Positions 15,690 to 25,313 of a stretch of 34,598 nucleotides of DNA are shown here, piece after piece (position 1 is the first letter of the stretch; the number at the start of each line of letters is the position of its first letter). A model generated the notes under the pieces. The model did no database searches and was not told where the DNA came from. It saw nothing but the letters and a program-made list of their open reading frames with translations. The stretch is from an uncultured Shewanella sp. (GTDB taxonomy: Bacteria > Pseudomonadota > Gammaproteobacteria > Enterobacterales > Shewanellaceae). Location of the stretch: assembly GCF_947491715.1 (NCBI RefSeq), contig NZ_CANLKR010000047.1, positions 1-34,598 on the forward strand, in the 5' to 3' direction. The position numbers were made by a program, and so were the translations under genes.

Positions 15690-17618
15690 TTAATAAATAA
15701 TAGGTAATAGCCAGTTCACATTATCAACCCTTTGACCAAAAAAGGTCGAACCTTCCAAAGTATGATGACCATAATCATAAAAATACTTTTGAAAATCTGG
15801 CCCTATTGCATAACAAATTGCTTTTGATTTGTTACAAATATAGTCCATACGATCTAAGACTATTAACTCTGAATACTGCTGTTTTAACTGATTTAATAAT
15901 CTATCTGACTGTTTATGTAATTGCTTCCTATCTCGGTGAGTATATTGTTCAAAATGTTTTTGATTAATTTTAATCGCATCAACATCCGTAATATTCGCTT
16001 GACCTTTATCTTCTAATAATAAATTAAATAAAAAATCTGCATAGGTACGCCTTCCAAACTCTTCAAATTCATATATATTTTTAACAAATACTATTTTCTT
16101 GTCATCTAACATCGCCCGCTTAATCAATGCATCAAAAAACGCGAGATCTTGCGGTTTATACTGAGAAACATACATAACAACATCCGATGTTTGATAATTA
16201 GGTGTTTGATAAAAATTATCCTCTAATTCATTCAATTCAGTACCAAATCGAGCAACTTGAAAATATTGATGAGCTACCTCACTCCGTTTGAGTACATTAT
16301 ACATATCCTTAGAATGTGAATTCCCCACTATCAATAAGCGTTGCCTTGAGTCATTTAAATCGAACCAATGAATGCGATCAAACGCATTATCAGTCACACC
16401 ATAGTCTGAAGTCATCGTCCTTTGCTTCAACCAATCCCAAGATGCAATCTGTAATGCCCTATTATCTGCTCGATAAGCTTTGACAATTAATTGTTTATCA
16501 GGAGAAAAACGACCATCAAAACTAAAATAAAACCCCGTCGACAAAAATGCACTACTCATCACAATGGCGGCAGTAAAAATGGCTCTTTGACTATATACCT
16601 TCTTATTTCTAAATGGCATTTCAACAAATCGCCAGCTTAAATAAGCCAATAAAATCGATGCAATACACAAGCCCAGCATTAATATAAAAGGAGGCTCTGT
16701 AAAACTTAAATATTTAGCAAAAGCAAACAAAGGCTGATGCCATAAATAAGCGCTATAACTAATTAATCCAATCCAAACAAAAACTCTTAAGCTTAAAAAA
16801 GCATGTACAAGGGTACCTGGTTGAGCAAATAAAATAATGAGCAAGGTTCCCAATGTTGGTACTAAAGTGTATAAGCTCGGAAAGGGAACTGTCTCATCAA
16901 ATGCAAAAATAGCATAAATAACTAGTGCTAAACCTAATAAACTCAAGATATTTTGAATGTATTGCGTTATATTGATGGTGTGATAGTGGTAAAAAAAGAA
17001 AGCTGCAAACACACCTAAAATCAACTCCCACCCTCGTGTTGGTAATAAGTAGAAAGCCGCGTTAGGTGCATGGTATGCCCCCCATTGTGCCAACAGTAAA
17101 CTCATCATAAATATCAAAACTAAACAAGCCAGTATCCACTTTAATCCTAAACGCCAAGTCCACATTAAAAATAAAGGAAACAGGATATAATACTGCTCTT
17201 CAACGGCAAGACTCCAAGTGTGTAACAAAGGTTTAAGCTCTGCAGCAGTATCGAAATAATCACTTTCGAGCCAAAATAAAATATTTGACGAGAAGGTTGA
17301 AACAGCAACCACACTTTGGGCGAAATCTTGTAAATCCATAGGCATAAACCATGCCCAAGCAAAAGGAGTGCAAACTAATATCACAAAAAATAACGCAGGT
17401 AAAATACGCCTTGCTCGACGCTCATAAAATGTCACGAGACTAAAATGACCTTGATTGAGTTCAGCTAGAATAATACTGGTGATCAGATAACCACTGATCA
17501 CAAAGAAAACGTCGACTCCGACAAAGCCACCACTGAAGAGTTGAAACCCAGCGTGAAATAATATGACAGGCAATACCGCAATAGCCCTTAGTCCATCTAT
17601 TTCTGCACGATACTGCAA
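15690..17618 (-). CDS. Acyltransferase with C-terminal SGNH domain (OafA/YrhL-like)
   Basis: A 642-residue integral membrane O-acyltransferase. The N-terminal acyltransferase-3 domain (about 1-340, ten or so helices) begins YRAEIDGLRAIAVLPVILFH and contains GFVGVDVFFVISGYLI and FYERRARRILPALF. The C-terminal SGNH-hydrolase-like domain (about 380-642) has LIVGNSHSKDM and a late YGHHTLEGS. Such proteins acetylate exported glycans from the periplasmic side. The start codon is TTG (17618): an in-frame TGA lies two codons upstream and the family N-terminus begins here, with AGGGTG upstream. It is the only gene of the locus on the minus strand. Confidence 0.88.
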   Translation of the reverse strand: MQYRAEIDGLRAIAVLPVILFHAGFQLFSGGFVGVDVFFVISGYLITSIILAELNQGHFSLVTFYERRARRILPALFFVILVCTPFAWAWFMPMDLQDFAQSVVAVSTFSSNILFWLESDYFDTAAELKPLLHTWSLAVEEQYYILFPLFLMWTWRLGLKWILACLVLIFMMSLLLAQWGAYHAPNAAFYLLPTRGWELILGVFAAFFFYHYHTINITQYIQNILSLLGLALVIYAIFAFDETVPFPSLYTLVPTLGTLLIILFAQPGTLVHAFLSLRVFVWIGLISYSAYLWHQPLFAFAKYLSFTEPPFILMLGLCIASILLAYLSWRFVEMPFRNKKVYSQRAIFTAAIVMSSAFLSTGFYFSFDGRFSPDKQLIVKAYRADNRALQIASWDWLKQRTMTSDYGVTDNAFDRIHWFDLNDSRQRLLIVGNSHSKDMYNVLKRSEVAHQYFQVARFGTELNELEDNFYQTPNYQTSDVVMYVSQYKPQDLAFFDALIKRAMLDDKKIVFVKNIYEFEEFGRRTYADFLFNLLLEDKGQANITDVDAIKINQKHFEQYTHRDRKQLHKQSDRLLNQLKQQYSELIVLDRMDYICNKSKAICYAIGPDFQKYFYDYGHHTLEGSTFFGQRVDNVNWLLPIIY

Positions 17619-17822
17619 TTTTCACCCTATCCATAAGCAAAAAGTAAACTGAAATATGACTCATCTATTTTCATGAGTTTTATCAGTATAAGCAACATTA
17701 TCTGGCTTCGCGAATATAACCTTCCTGTATAAAAAATGGAAAAGGCTAAAAAAACCTAAAAGTCACCAAAATTTAAATTAATTGCTATGGTTAAAGAAGG
17801 TCAGATAGCTGACGGAAATACA

Positions 17823-19037
17823 ATGAGTTCAATCAACTTAGTTCCAGCTTTTAAATACACTTCAATTCTCATTGCTGAAGACTCTGCCACTCAGCGCTGC
17901 ATTCTCAACAAAGTGCTTTCATCAATGGGACTCAATATTACCAATTGTGTCAATGGTAAAGAGGCATTAACCACCTTTAATCAAATGCCAACAGATATTG
18001 TTATTACCGATTGGCATATGCCTGAATTGAGCGGCCCAGAGCTATGTCAACAACTCAAAAAAAAACCTAATGCACCTTATATCATTATGCTAACCAGTAA
18101 CATCGAAGATGAACATAAAATCTTAGGGATAGAATCTGGAGCTGATGACTATATCGCCAAACCTTATCGTGCTGGTATTCTTAAAGTAAAAATACTAGCT
18201 GCGGTGCGCATTATAAACATGCAGCTAGAATTAAAACAAAGCAACGAAAAACTGCAGACACTATTAACAAAAGAAAAGAATTATCTCAAGCAGATCCAGC
18301 AAGATCTCGACAGTGCTGCAAGATTACAGCAAGCACTATTACCCGACTCGACTCAACTGAATGAACATTGGGAAGTGGCCACATATTTCCAACCCGCAGC
18401 CGATCTGGCAGGGGATATTTTCCAATGTTTTAACATCGACAATCACCACATAGGATTTTATCTACTGGATGTCACTGGACATGGTATCGCAGCCTCAATG
18501 CAAAGCTTTACCTTAGCCCAAAGACTCGCAAGTGAACGATGTCCTTGGAACAAATTGGATCCCTCGCTTGTCGTTAACGAATTGAATCGAGATTTTGAAG
18601 ATCCTGAATCTATGGGTCGATTTGCAACTTTAATGCTTGGTATATTAAATACGCAAACTGGTTCCGTGAAAATGACCAATGCTGGCCACCCAGATGCCAT
18701 CATCATTAATGAAAGGGATGCTCAATTCATAAAAATTGAAGCCCAACTACCCATCGGGATCAGTAAGGATAACCAATACCAATACCAAGTATTCTCATTA
18801 CATGAAAAACAAAAGTTACTCATCTATTCCGATGGTCTTTATGAATGTGTCCACCCTCGATATGGCATGTTCGGTCAAGAGCGTCTTTGCCAGCTGTGTC
18901 ACTCTGCCAGCTCACTCTCTGCCTCATCGCTTATTAGACATATTAAGCACTCCATTACCTTATGGCAGTCCCACTCTTTACAAGATGATATTTCAATGAT
19001 GATACTGTCTCCAATACACCATGATAAAAAAGGTTAG
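17823..19037 (+). CDS. Response regulator with PP2C-type (SpoIIE/RsbU) phosphatase output
   Basis: A cytosolic two-domain regulator of 404 residues. An N-terminal receiver domain has the acidic pair (ED, 19-20), phosphoacceptor Asp63 (VITDWHMPEL), MLTSN and AKPYR. A coiled linker (about 140-185) leads to a PP2C/SpoIIE phosphatase with metal-binding motifs LAGDIF, LDVTGHG, YSDGLYE and DDISMM. It should dephosphorylate a STAS anti-anti-sigma protein, probably the one at 19608, when its receiver is phosphorylated. Start at 17823 preferred; an ATG at 17787 would add 12 residues with no ribosome site. The anti-sigma-type kinase follows after 3 bp. Similar modules are HsbR/HsbA and CrsR/CrsA. Confidence 0.88.
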   Translation: MSSINLVPAFKYTSILIAEDSATQRCILNKVLSSMGLNITNCVNGKEALTTFNQMPTDIVITDWHMPELSGPELCQQLKKKPNAPYIIMLTSNIEDEHKILGIESGADDYIAKPYRAGILKVKILAAVRIINMQLELKQSNEKLQTLLTKEKNYLKQIQQDLDSAARLQQALLPDSTQLNEHWEVATYFQPAADLAGDIFQCFNIDNHHIGFYLLDVTGHGIAASMQSFTLAQRLASERCPWNKLDPSLVVNELNRDFEDPESMGRFATLMLGILNTQTGSVKMTNAGHPDAIIINERDAQFIKIEAQLPIGISKDNQYQYQVFSLHEKQKLLIYSDGLYECVHPRYGMFGQERLCQLCHSASSLSASSLIRHIKHSITLWQSHSLQDDISMMILSPIHHDKKG

Positions 19038-19040
19038 ATT

Positions 19041-19430
19041 ATGGTAAATCTTCAAATAAATTTAGATAAATCACATATTGATCAAATTCAAGTCTCTAAA
19101 AAAGTCAATGAATTTTTAAAACCCCATCTTAATGAACAACAAAAATTTAAAGTTGTAACTTGTATCATGGAAGTATTGGCAAACCTCATCGAACATAAAG
19201 ATGATAGCCTTAAAGAAATTATCCTCATCATCCATTGTGATACTAGTGAAATTATTATCGATATACTTGATGATGCTCACTTCACTTTGTTAACCATTCC
19301 TGACACTTGTCCCAGCGTCAACGAAACATCGGGTCGTGGTTTATGGATATTACGTCAATGGATGGATAGCGTCAGTTTTCAACCCACAATATCAGGCACC
19401 CATTTACGCTTAACACTTAACAAAGAGTAA
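19041..19430 (+). CDS. RsbW-like anti-sigma factor / serine kinase (HATPase)
   Basis: A 129-residue GHKL-type ATPase of the RsbW/SpoIIAB class. The N box is EVLANLIEH, the G1-like segment is DDAHF, and the G2 box is SGRGLWILRQWMDSV. Such kinases phosphorylate a STAS antagonist or bind a sigma factor or other target. It is only 3 bp from the phosphatase gene, so the two are cotranscribed. In several relatives this domain is fused to the phosphatase; here it is a separate polypeptide. The target (sigma factor, FlgM or another protein) is not in the window. Confidence 0.8.
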   Translation: MVNLQINLDKSHIDQIQVSKKVNEFLKPHLNEQQKFKVVTCIMEVLANLIEHKDDSLKEIILIIHCDTSEIIIDILDDAHFTLLTIPDTCPSVNETSGRGLWILRQWMDSVSFQPTISGTHLRLTLNKE

Positions 19431-19607
19431 AAACAAAAATAAATTACTCATTATGATAAAAGACTAACTATATTTAACTATTAGAAACACTTTAAATGTT
19501 TTTGCGTTATGCATCGACACTTTGATAATGCTAAGTCGTCATGGATAAACTGATTGCCATTTACATTGATCTACTGATCTCATTAGGCTCAAAGGAAGGA
19601 TAGCTCA

Positions 19608-19967
19608 ATGCAATTCACCCCATTAAAAGAGAGTAACGCTTGTATTATTACTTTACCCAAAGAAATGCTCATGACCGAAACCCCAACATTAAGAGCTGCT
19701 ATTCTAAAACAAATACAATCCGGCGTCACTCGGCTCATTATGGATTTACATCAAGTGGAGTTTATTGACTCAAGTGGCTTATCTGTCTTAATTTCTGCAT
19801 TAAAACAAGCTCAAAAAGAAGAAGGGGAAGTCGTATTATTATCTCCTTCTGATGGTGTGAGAGCCTTAATTGAACTGACTCGGTTACATCAAGTGTTCCA
19901 TATTTATGAAGATCAAGCAGCAGCAATTAACTATATATGTGGTCCCTTACCCAACGCCAGCAATTAA
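19608..19967 (+). CDS. STAS-domain anti-sigma factor antagonist
   Basis: A 119-residue single STAS domain. The phosphorylation loop FIDSSGLSVL (Ser55/Ser56) is intact, as in SpoIIAA, RsbV and HsbA. It should be phosphorylated by the kinase at 19041 and dephosphorylated by the phosphatase at 17823. An AAGGAAGG ribosome site precedes the ATG. A 177-bp gap before it holds no gene; TTGATA and GATAAA 16 bp apart (about 19522-19549) are a weak promoter candidate. The wza-like gene starts 13 bp after its stop, so the switch protein is probably cotranscribed with the export genes, reminiscent of sypA in Vibrio. Confidence 0.88.
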   Translation: MQFTPLKESNACIITLPKEMLMTETPTLRAAILKQIQSGVTRLIMDLHQVEFIDSSGLSVLISALKQAQKEEGEVVLLSPSDGVRALIELTRLHQVFHIYEDQAAAINYICGPLPNASN

Positions 19968-19980
19968 TAAGATCATTTTT

Positions 19981-21255
19981 ATGTGGCGATATTCATTACA
20001 TTGGCTACCAAAATGTTATTTTTCCCCTCTCATTTTTGTCATTATTGTTTGTTTCATGGTAAGTGCATGCGTCACTCCCCCGACGCCACAAATGAGTGAT
20101 ATTTGTAATCCCCAGCATACTGAGCAATACCGATATATGTTTGAATGTCATTATTATGCCGATGATATCCCCTATTTACGGCATACTAATCTACAGTCTC
20201 CTAAAAAAGAATTAAAATACAAACATAATACTCAAAGGTATGTGGTCCAAAACCATCAACCTCCACTCCCCATGGAGCATATCATTTCAACTGGTGACAG
20301 GTTTGATATAAAAATTCTAAATGGAGAAGAATTTGAAGCTCAAGTGGAAGTGGATAATCAAGGTTATATCTATTTACCTTACTTAGACCCTATCTATGCT
20401 TATGGTAAAAGTATTCAGCAATTAAAAAGGGATATCATCAATATATTAATAAAAGAGCAGCTCATCCAGCAAAAAAATATTCGATTGAGTGTCAACCCAT
20501 TACGCTGGGCATCCATTCAAGTCACAGTTTCCGGAGCCGTATACCACCCTGGTCAGTATGTCATTAATAACCGTTCCGAACGTGATCTAATGGATGATGC
20601 AAATATTCACACGGGCGATAGTGCGATAAAACGGACGATTGCGCAAGCAATAAAATCAGCAGGAGGTGTTAGCCCTAATGCCAAAATAAGTAAAGTCAGT
20701 GTGACTCGAGGGCTGCATACCTATTATTTTGATTTATCAGGCATCATAACCGGCGCTCCCGTTCCTTTTTTTCCCTTAATTGAAGCCGATCATATTCATG
20801 TAGAAGAAAGCTATTATTTTGATGAAGCTCTTGTCAGGCCATCTCAAATCACCGTCCCTGGTATCAGAGTGTTTATGTCTAACTTAACCGTACCAGCTAG
20901 CAGTAATTCTCAATCGGCACTGGACACACAAGCAACCCGTTTTCCTTATGGCACTCGATTACTTGGTGCAGCAATAGCAGGAAATTGTGTTGGCGGCGCA
21001 CAATCGACAAATGCATCCAGGTATATATTGTTAACAACAAAAAACCCTCTTACACAAAAAATCGATGTGATTGAACGTTCAATTGACACCTTAATAACTC
21101 GTGCATGGGTACCGGGAATGAACCCACTTATATTACCCAGTGATGGTATCGCCTGTTATGATTCACGCATAACCAACTTCAGAGAAATCGTCAAAACCAT
21201 TACTGAAATCATTATCCCAGCAACATTACTGGAATGGATAGGTAAAGAGGCATAA
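19981..21255 (+). CDS. wza: Polysaccharide export lipoprotein (Wza-like, SLBB)
   Basis: An outer-membrane polysaccharide export protein, 424 residues from the preferred start. The N-terminus is a lipoprotein signal (hydrophobic 16-29, lipobox VSAC, Cys30). The Poly_export domain begins STGDRFDIKILNGEEF and runs through VEVDNQGYIYLPYL; an SLBB domain follows (VSGAVYHPGQYVI), with a second, less conserved SLBB-like stretch after it. A longer frame from 19906 would overlap the STAS gene and hide the signal sequence, so I use 19981. It shares a TAATG junction with the Wzz-like gene. Confidence 0.87.
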   Translation: MWRYSLHWLPKCYFSPLIFVIIVCFMVSACVTPPTPQMSDICNPQHTEQYRYMFECHYYADDIPYLRHTNLQSPKKELKYKHNTQRYVVQNHQPPLPMEHIISTGDRFDIKILNGEEFEAQVEVDNQGYIYLPYLDPIYAYGKSIQQLKRDIINILIKEQLIQQKNIRLSVNPLRWASIQVTVSGAVYHPGQYVINNRSERDLMDDANIHTGDSAIKRTIAQAIKSAGGVSPNAKISKVSVTRGLHTYYFDLSGIITGAPVPFFPLIEADHIHVEESYYFDEALVRPSQITVPGIRVFMSNLTVPASSNSQSALDTQATRFPYGTRLLGAAIAGNCVGGAQSTNASRYILLTTKNPLTQKIDVIERSIDTLITRAWVPGMNPLILPSDGIACYDSRITNFREIVKTITEIIIPATLLEWIGKEA

Positions 21256-22676
21256 TGACGAGCAATAAATCCCAACATACCTCTCGTACCCTTATTCGAT
21301 TAAAAAATGCTATCGTTTCTGGCAGTAATATGTCTAGAAAACAGAGACGTAAGGTATATATACAAACGGCTGCTGCGAGTATTGCATTCATTTGGTTGCT
21401 CATTATTATTGTCATTCTTATCATACCCACACAGTACGTCAGTAAATGGACACTGATATTACCAGGCGCTGGCGCTGGCGCCGTCGTCAGCTTAGACAGC
21501 ATCGGACAAGCAAACAGCTCATCAAAATCCCCCTATGCCAGCTCAGCCATCGATCCCAGAGAAAACTATAAAGCTATTGCGACAAGCTATATCGTGCGTA
21601 GCCAAGCAGCTAAGGCCCTTGACGTACCCACCAGCGCAGTTGCAAAACCGAAATTAAAACTGCCAAGTCAAACTGGATTAATGCAATTTAGTATCAAAGC
21701 CAATACTGCTAAAATGGCACAAAAACTGGCTTGGGCGAATTATAATAGCCTACAAACATTACTGACAACACTCAGAGATGATGAAATAAAACAAAGAGAA
21801 ATGAGTATTAAATCTGGCATGGAAGGCTTTGTAAATAAAGTCGGAGACACCCATGACAAAGTGCTTGATTTCCAATCAGAGACAAAACTACTCTCACCAG
21901 AGCAATTTAAAGAGCTCGCACTCACAATTGAAAGGCTTCGTCATTCTCAAGTAAATATGCAAGCACAGCTACACGGTCTCGATTCCAGTATAACAACATT
22001 AGAGGAGCACCTCTCATTAACAACAGCACAAGCCAGTGATTTACTTACACTCAGAAATGATCAACTTTACCGTCAACTCCTCATTAATTACGCTCTTTCA
22101 AATGCGTCATTAGCCGAACTAACAGGACAGCATGGTAACAAACATCCAAAACTGACGAATCAACGGGATAAACAAACATCATTACTTGTAGCACTTAAAA
22201 AGCGAAGCCAAACACTCATAGGTTATCAAGATCCTCGCTTTATACTCATGCTATCAGCTGAAAACACGGATGGCCGTGCCATATTAATCAAAGAATTACT
22301 GAGTTTATCAACAAAAGCTGCAGGTCTTAGGAGTGAACTTGATTCATTAACCGTTCAAATCGCACAACTACAAGAAATATTAATCGATAATAATGATGAA
22401 ATAGCCAAGCTAAATGATCTCAACAGAGAATATCAGGTCGCCACTGCTGTATTTACTTCTGCGCTAGCTAAAATGGATGTCGGTAAAGCCGATATTTATT
22501 CTGCTTATCCTTTAATACAATTACTGGAAGCCCCCACACTTCCAAGAAAACCCGATAAGCTCTTTACTTTACTGACTTTAGTTGGAGGTGTAGCTGCAAG
22601 TTTATTTATTCTCATAGGACTGGCCTTATTATGGATCCGCAAACCTATTCTCCAAAAAATTCTGACGAGCGATTAA
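21255..22676 (+). CDS. Wzz/GumC-like polysaccharide co-polymerase
   Basis: A 473-residue inner-membrane chain-length determinant. Two membrane helices (about 37-58 and 440-463) bracket a long periplasmic region rich in coiled-coil helix (about 165-400). The PxxP-type segment before the second helix (EAPTLPRKPDK) is typical of the PCP family. No C-terminal tyrosine autokinase domain (Wzc) is present, and no Wzb phosphatase is found in the window. The start overlaps the wza stop (TAATG). Confidence 0.82.
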   Translation: MTSNKSQHTSRTLIRLKNAIVSGSNMSRKQRRKVYIQTAAASIAFIWLLIIIVILIIPTQYVSKWTLILPGAGAGAVVSLDSIGQANSSSKSPYASSAIDPRENYKAIATSYIVRSQAAKALDVPTSAVAKPKLKLPSQTGLMQFSIKANTAKMAQKLAWANYNSLQTLLTTLRDDEIKQREMSIKSGMEGFVNKVGDTHDKVLDFQSETKLLSPEQFKELALTIERLRHSQVNMQAQLHGLDSSITTLEEHLSLTTAQASDLLTLRNDQLYRQLLINYALSNASLAELTGQHGNKHPKLTNQRDKQTSLLVALKKRSQTLIGYQDPRFILMLSAENTDGRAILIKELLSLSTKAAGLRSELDSLTVQIAQLQEILIDNNDEIAKLNDLNREYQVATAVFTSALAKMDVGKADIYSAYPLIQLLEAPTLPRKPDKLFTLLTLVGGVAASLFILIGLALLWIRKPILQKILTSD

Positions 22677-23896
22677 TCTGGTATAGCATCACCTGGACTT
22701 ATGGCTTTTGGTTATTTGGCGCAATGTATTTTATTGCTCCAGTGATTGGCTGGATATTATTCTTGAGAATGTTAAAACGTATTGCCTTGGATAATCAAAC
22801 ATTTAGTTTTAGTATTGCCAATCAAATTTGGTGCCTAGGCATGTTCATCATGTTAATCGCACTCTTTGTTGGTCACTTGAATTTTAATTTAGGAACATTA
22901 AAACTCATCAAATCCAGTATTGGTTGGGCTAAAGGATGGGCCCTAATAGCCATTTTTCCTTTACTCGGTGCATTGGATATTCGCCCTCAACTGTTATATA
23001 GAGCCACTTGTATTGTATGCAAACATACTCTCATCATTTTTCCATTTCTCTTTATTGCCTGGAAAGTCGGACTGCCATCAACCTTATATATATCCCCCTT
23101 AAAAATACTGGGAGGATCAGGCGCTGAATACTTTAGTGTCAGTTTATATGAAATCGATCCCGGCAGCGGCCAACCAAGGTGGCGTCTATTTGCTCCATGG
23201 GCGCCTGCGTTAGGCATGGTTGCTAATTTATTTTTTATCTTTGCGACACAAGAGCCAAATAAACGCTACCGTTGGTACGGTTATTTAGGTAGCATATTGA
23301 TGATCCTTATCTCTCAATCCAGACTCGGTTTAGCATGTTATCTCATGTTAATCGGTTATTTTACGTTTATTCGTTGGTTAAAATCCCCCATATTATACTT
23401 TTTTGCCAGTCCATTATTATTACTGCTCGGCATATTCGGTGTCCAAGTCATAGAAAAAATTGAAAGTACAATCAGTGCCATAAAAGCAGCCAGAGCTGGC
23501 TCAACACGCGTCAGAAAACACCTAGGCGAAATCGCTGTACAACGTTGGTATAATGAAGCCTTCACTTGGGGCCATGGGATCGTCGAAAAAGGGCCACATC
23601 TTGTTCAATATATGCCCATAGGCACCCATCACACTTGGTACGGATTATTATTTGTCAAAGGTATTGTAGGCGCTCTTTCTTTGGGTATTCCCATGCTAAT
23701 CAGTTTTATTTTATTATTACGCTATATCAATCATTCTAAAACAATTCAGGTTGCTTTTGCTTTTTTGCTGCAACTAGTTGTCTATACATTTGGCGAAAAC
23801 TTAGAAACCTTAGCCTACCTATATTGGCCCGGTTTAATCATTATAGGGATCGCATTTAAACAAATTGATATCTTCAAAAAAGCATCTAACAATTAA
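22631..23896 (+). CDS. wzy: O-antigen/capsule polymerase-like membrane protein (Wzy)
   Basis: A 421-residue polytopic protein with about ten or more hydrophobic segments and a large periplasmic loop, resembling Wzy/O-antigen ligase proteins. The segment SQSRLGLACYLMLIGY and the late GTHHTWYGLLFVKGIVGALS fit this class. Sequence conservation in Wzy is low, so the call rests on topology and on the neighbouring Wzx, Wzz-like and Wza. The start overlaps the preceding gene by 46 bp; AGGA lies just upstream and the next in-frame ATG would remove the first helix. A ligase cannot be excluded. Confidence 0.72.
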   Translation: MDPQTYSPKNSDERLIWYSITWTYGFWLFGAMYFIAPVIGWILFLRMLKRIALDNQTFSFSIANQIWCLGMFIMLIALFVGHLNFNLGTLKLIKSSIGWAKGWALIAIFPLLGALDIRPQLLYRATCIVCKHTLIIFPFLFIAWKVGLPSTLYISPLKILGGSGAEYFSVSLYEIDPGSGQPRWRLFAPWAPALGMVANLFFIFATQEPNKRYRWYGYLGSILMILISQSRLGLACYLMLIGYFTFIRWLKSPILYFFASPLLLLLGIFGVQVIEKIESTISAIKAARAGSTRVRKHLGEIAVQRWYNEAFTWGHGIVEKGPHLVQYMPIGTHHTWYGLLFVKGIVGALSLGIPMLISFILLLRYINHSKTIQVAFAFLLQLVVYTFGENLETLAYLYWPGLIIIGIAFKQIDIFKKASNN

Positions 23897-23990
23897 TATT
23901 ATTGACAAAAAATCACTAAAGTTTTTTTTTATCTCCTATACTATGATCTATTGAATACGATAGGGTATTCTTGATGTTCGAGGTAAAGGA

Positions 23991-25313
23991 ATGCCTAATT
24001 GGTTTAGATCTATTTTTAAATCAAATAGCCACCAAATTTTGGGCAAGAGTCTCTTTTGGCTAGGCTCAGCCCAAATCATAGGACGCGTTGTCAGACTGGT
24101 GTCAAGCATCATTATTGCTAGGCTACTCACTCCGGAAAATTTTGGCGAAGTGGCCATTATTCTCACCAGTTTTGAGTTAATTAGCACTCCACTAAGACGC
24201 CTGACCACAGCACCTTTAGTAAAACTAAGCGATGATGATTTTCGTCAAGCTCTGACGAATGCGAATAAAATTAATTGGCTGTCTTCAATTGCTGCGTTCA
24301 TTGTCATGTCATTACTCAGCTTAGTCTTGAGTCATTTTTATCAAAACACCGATTTTGTACTGCCAATGATATTCATGGCATGCAGCTATTTGATATTACC
24401 CTTAGGTAAACTTCACGTCGCATTCAATTTACGTCAAAATCGTATGCGCGTTGTCGGCAGAGCAGTTTTATGGCAGACCCTCTTAGATGGTGTGTTTACA
24501 GCCATACTTGCCCTCATTGGCTTTGGTATTTGGGCCATTATTATTCCGAAAGTATTAGTCACCTTTGTCTGGGTATTTATCCATACCTATAAAAATCCAC
24601 TTCCGAGGCAAAAAACACAAGAAAAAAAGGAATACATTAATCCCCCCCCGCTCAAAGCCCATTCTTCAAATGCATTATTGAAATTTGGCCTCCCCGTCAG
24701 CATAAGTGATATCGCACTGGCCGCTAGGCAAAATATCGATTATTTGCTTATAGGCTACTTTCTAGGCGTTGAAGCTCTGGGCATTTACTTTTTTGCATTT
24801 AACACCAGTTTAGGGATCAGCCTTGGGCTTATCCAAAGTTATGGCGTCGCCTTGTACTCACATTTATGTAAACCATCTGAAGAAAGCTTACACATAAAAT
24901 TTCAGCAATCTTTAAAGTTTATTTTGCTGTTAACAATCCCATTAATCACATTACAAGCCAGCCTTTCACCTTGGTATGTTCCACTTATCTACGGTGAAAA
25001 ATGGGTTGAAGCAGGCGCCCTTCCGGTGTTTATTCTATTATGCCTAAGTGGCCTAGTCAGACCTTTAGGAGAAGCGGCCAGTCAATATTTAATCAGCAGT
25101 GGCCGTACTCAGTTAAACTTGAAAGCAAACCTTATACTCACCCTGTTATTAATCATATCCATCAGTTTTGCAAGCTTTTGGGGACTCACTGCCATCGCCT
25201 GTGCCAGTTTAATTTGCTATTGCATTACCCTACCCACATTCACCTACTTTTTAATTAAACAGCAAGACAAGCAGACTAATGCATTGAAAAAGGAGTTACC
25301 CAATGACGCCTAA
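23991..25313 (+). CDS. wzx: Wzx-type polysaccharide flippase
   Basis: A 440-residue MATE/PST-family lipid-linked oligosaccharide flippase with about 12 hydrophobic segments. The N-terminal pattern FWLGSAQIIGRVVRLVSSII followed by ARLLTPENFGEVAII is characteristic. It would move the undecaprenyl-linked repeat unit to the periplasmic face for Wzy. GAGGTAAAGGA precedes the ATG. It overlaps the following GT2 gene by 11 bp. The 94-bp gap before it is AT-rich and contains a T-run but no clear terminator. Confidence 0.85.
   Translation: MPNWFRSIFKSNSHQILGKSLFWLGSAQIIGRVVRLVSSIIIARLLTPENFGEVAIILTSFELISTPLRRLTTAPLVKLSDDDFRQALTNANKINWLSSIAAFIVMSLLSLVLSHFYQNTDFVLPMIFMACSYLILPLGKLHVAFNLRQNRMRVVGRAVLWQTLLDGVFTAILALIGFGIWAIIIPKVLVTFVWVFIHTYKNPLPRQKTQEKKEYINPPPLKAHSSNALLKFGLPVSISDIALAARQNIDYLLIGYFLGVEALGIYFFAFNTSLGISLGLIQSYGVALYSHLCKPSEESLHIKFQQSLKFILLLTIPLITLQASLSPWYVPLIYGEKWVEAGALPVFILLCLSGLVRPLGEAASQYLISSGRTQLNLKANLILTLLLIISISFASFWGLTAIACASLICYCITLPTFTYFLIKQQDKQTNALKKELPNDA

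Noticed and set aside
22631..22676. Possible frameshift between the Wzz-like and Wzy-like genes
   Set aside because: Each protein is complete with its own terminal membrane helix, and an AGGA site precedes the second start. A 46-bp overlap is a normal operon junction.
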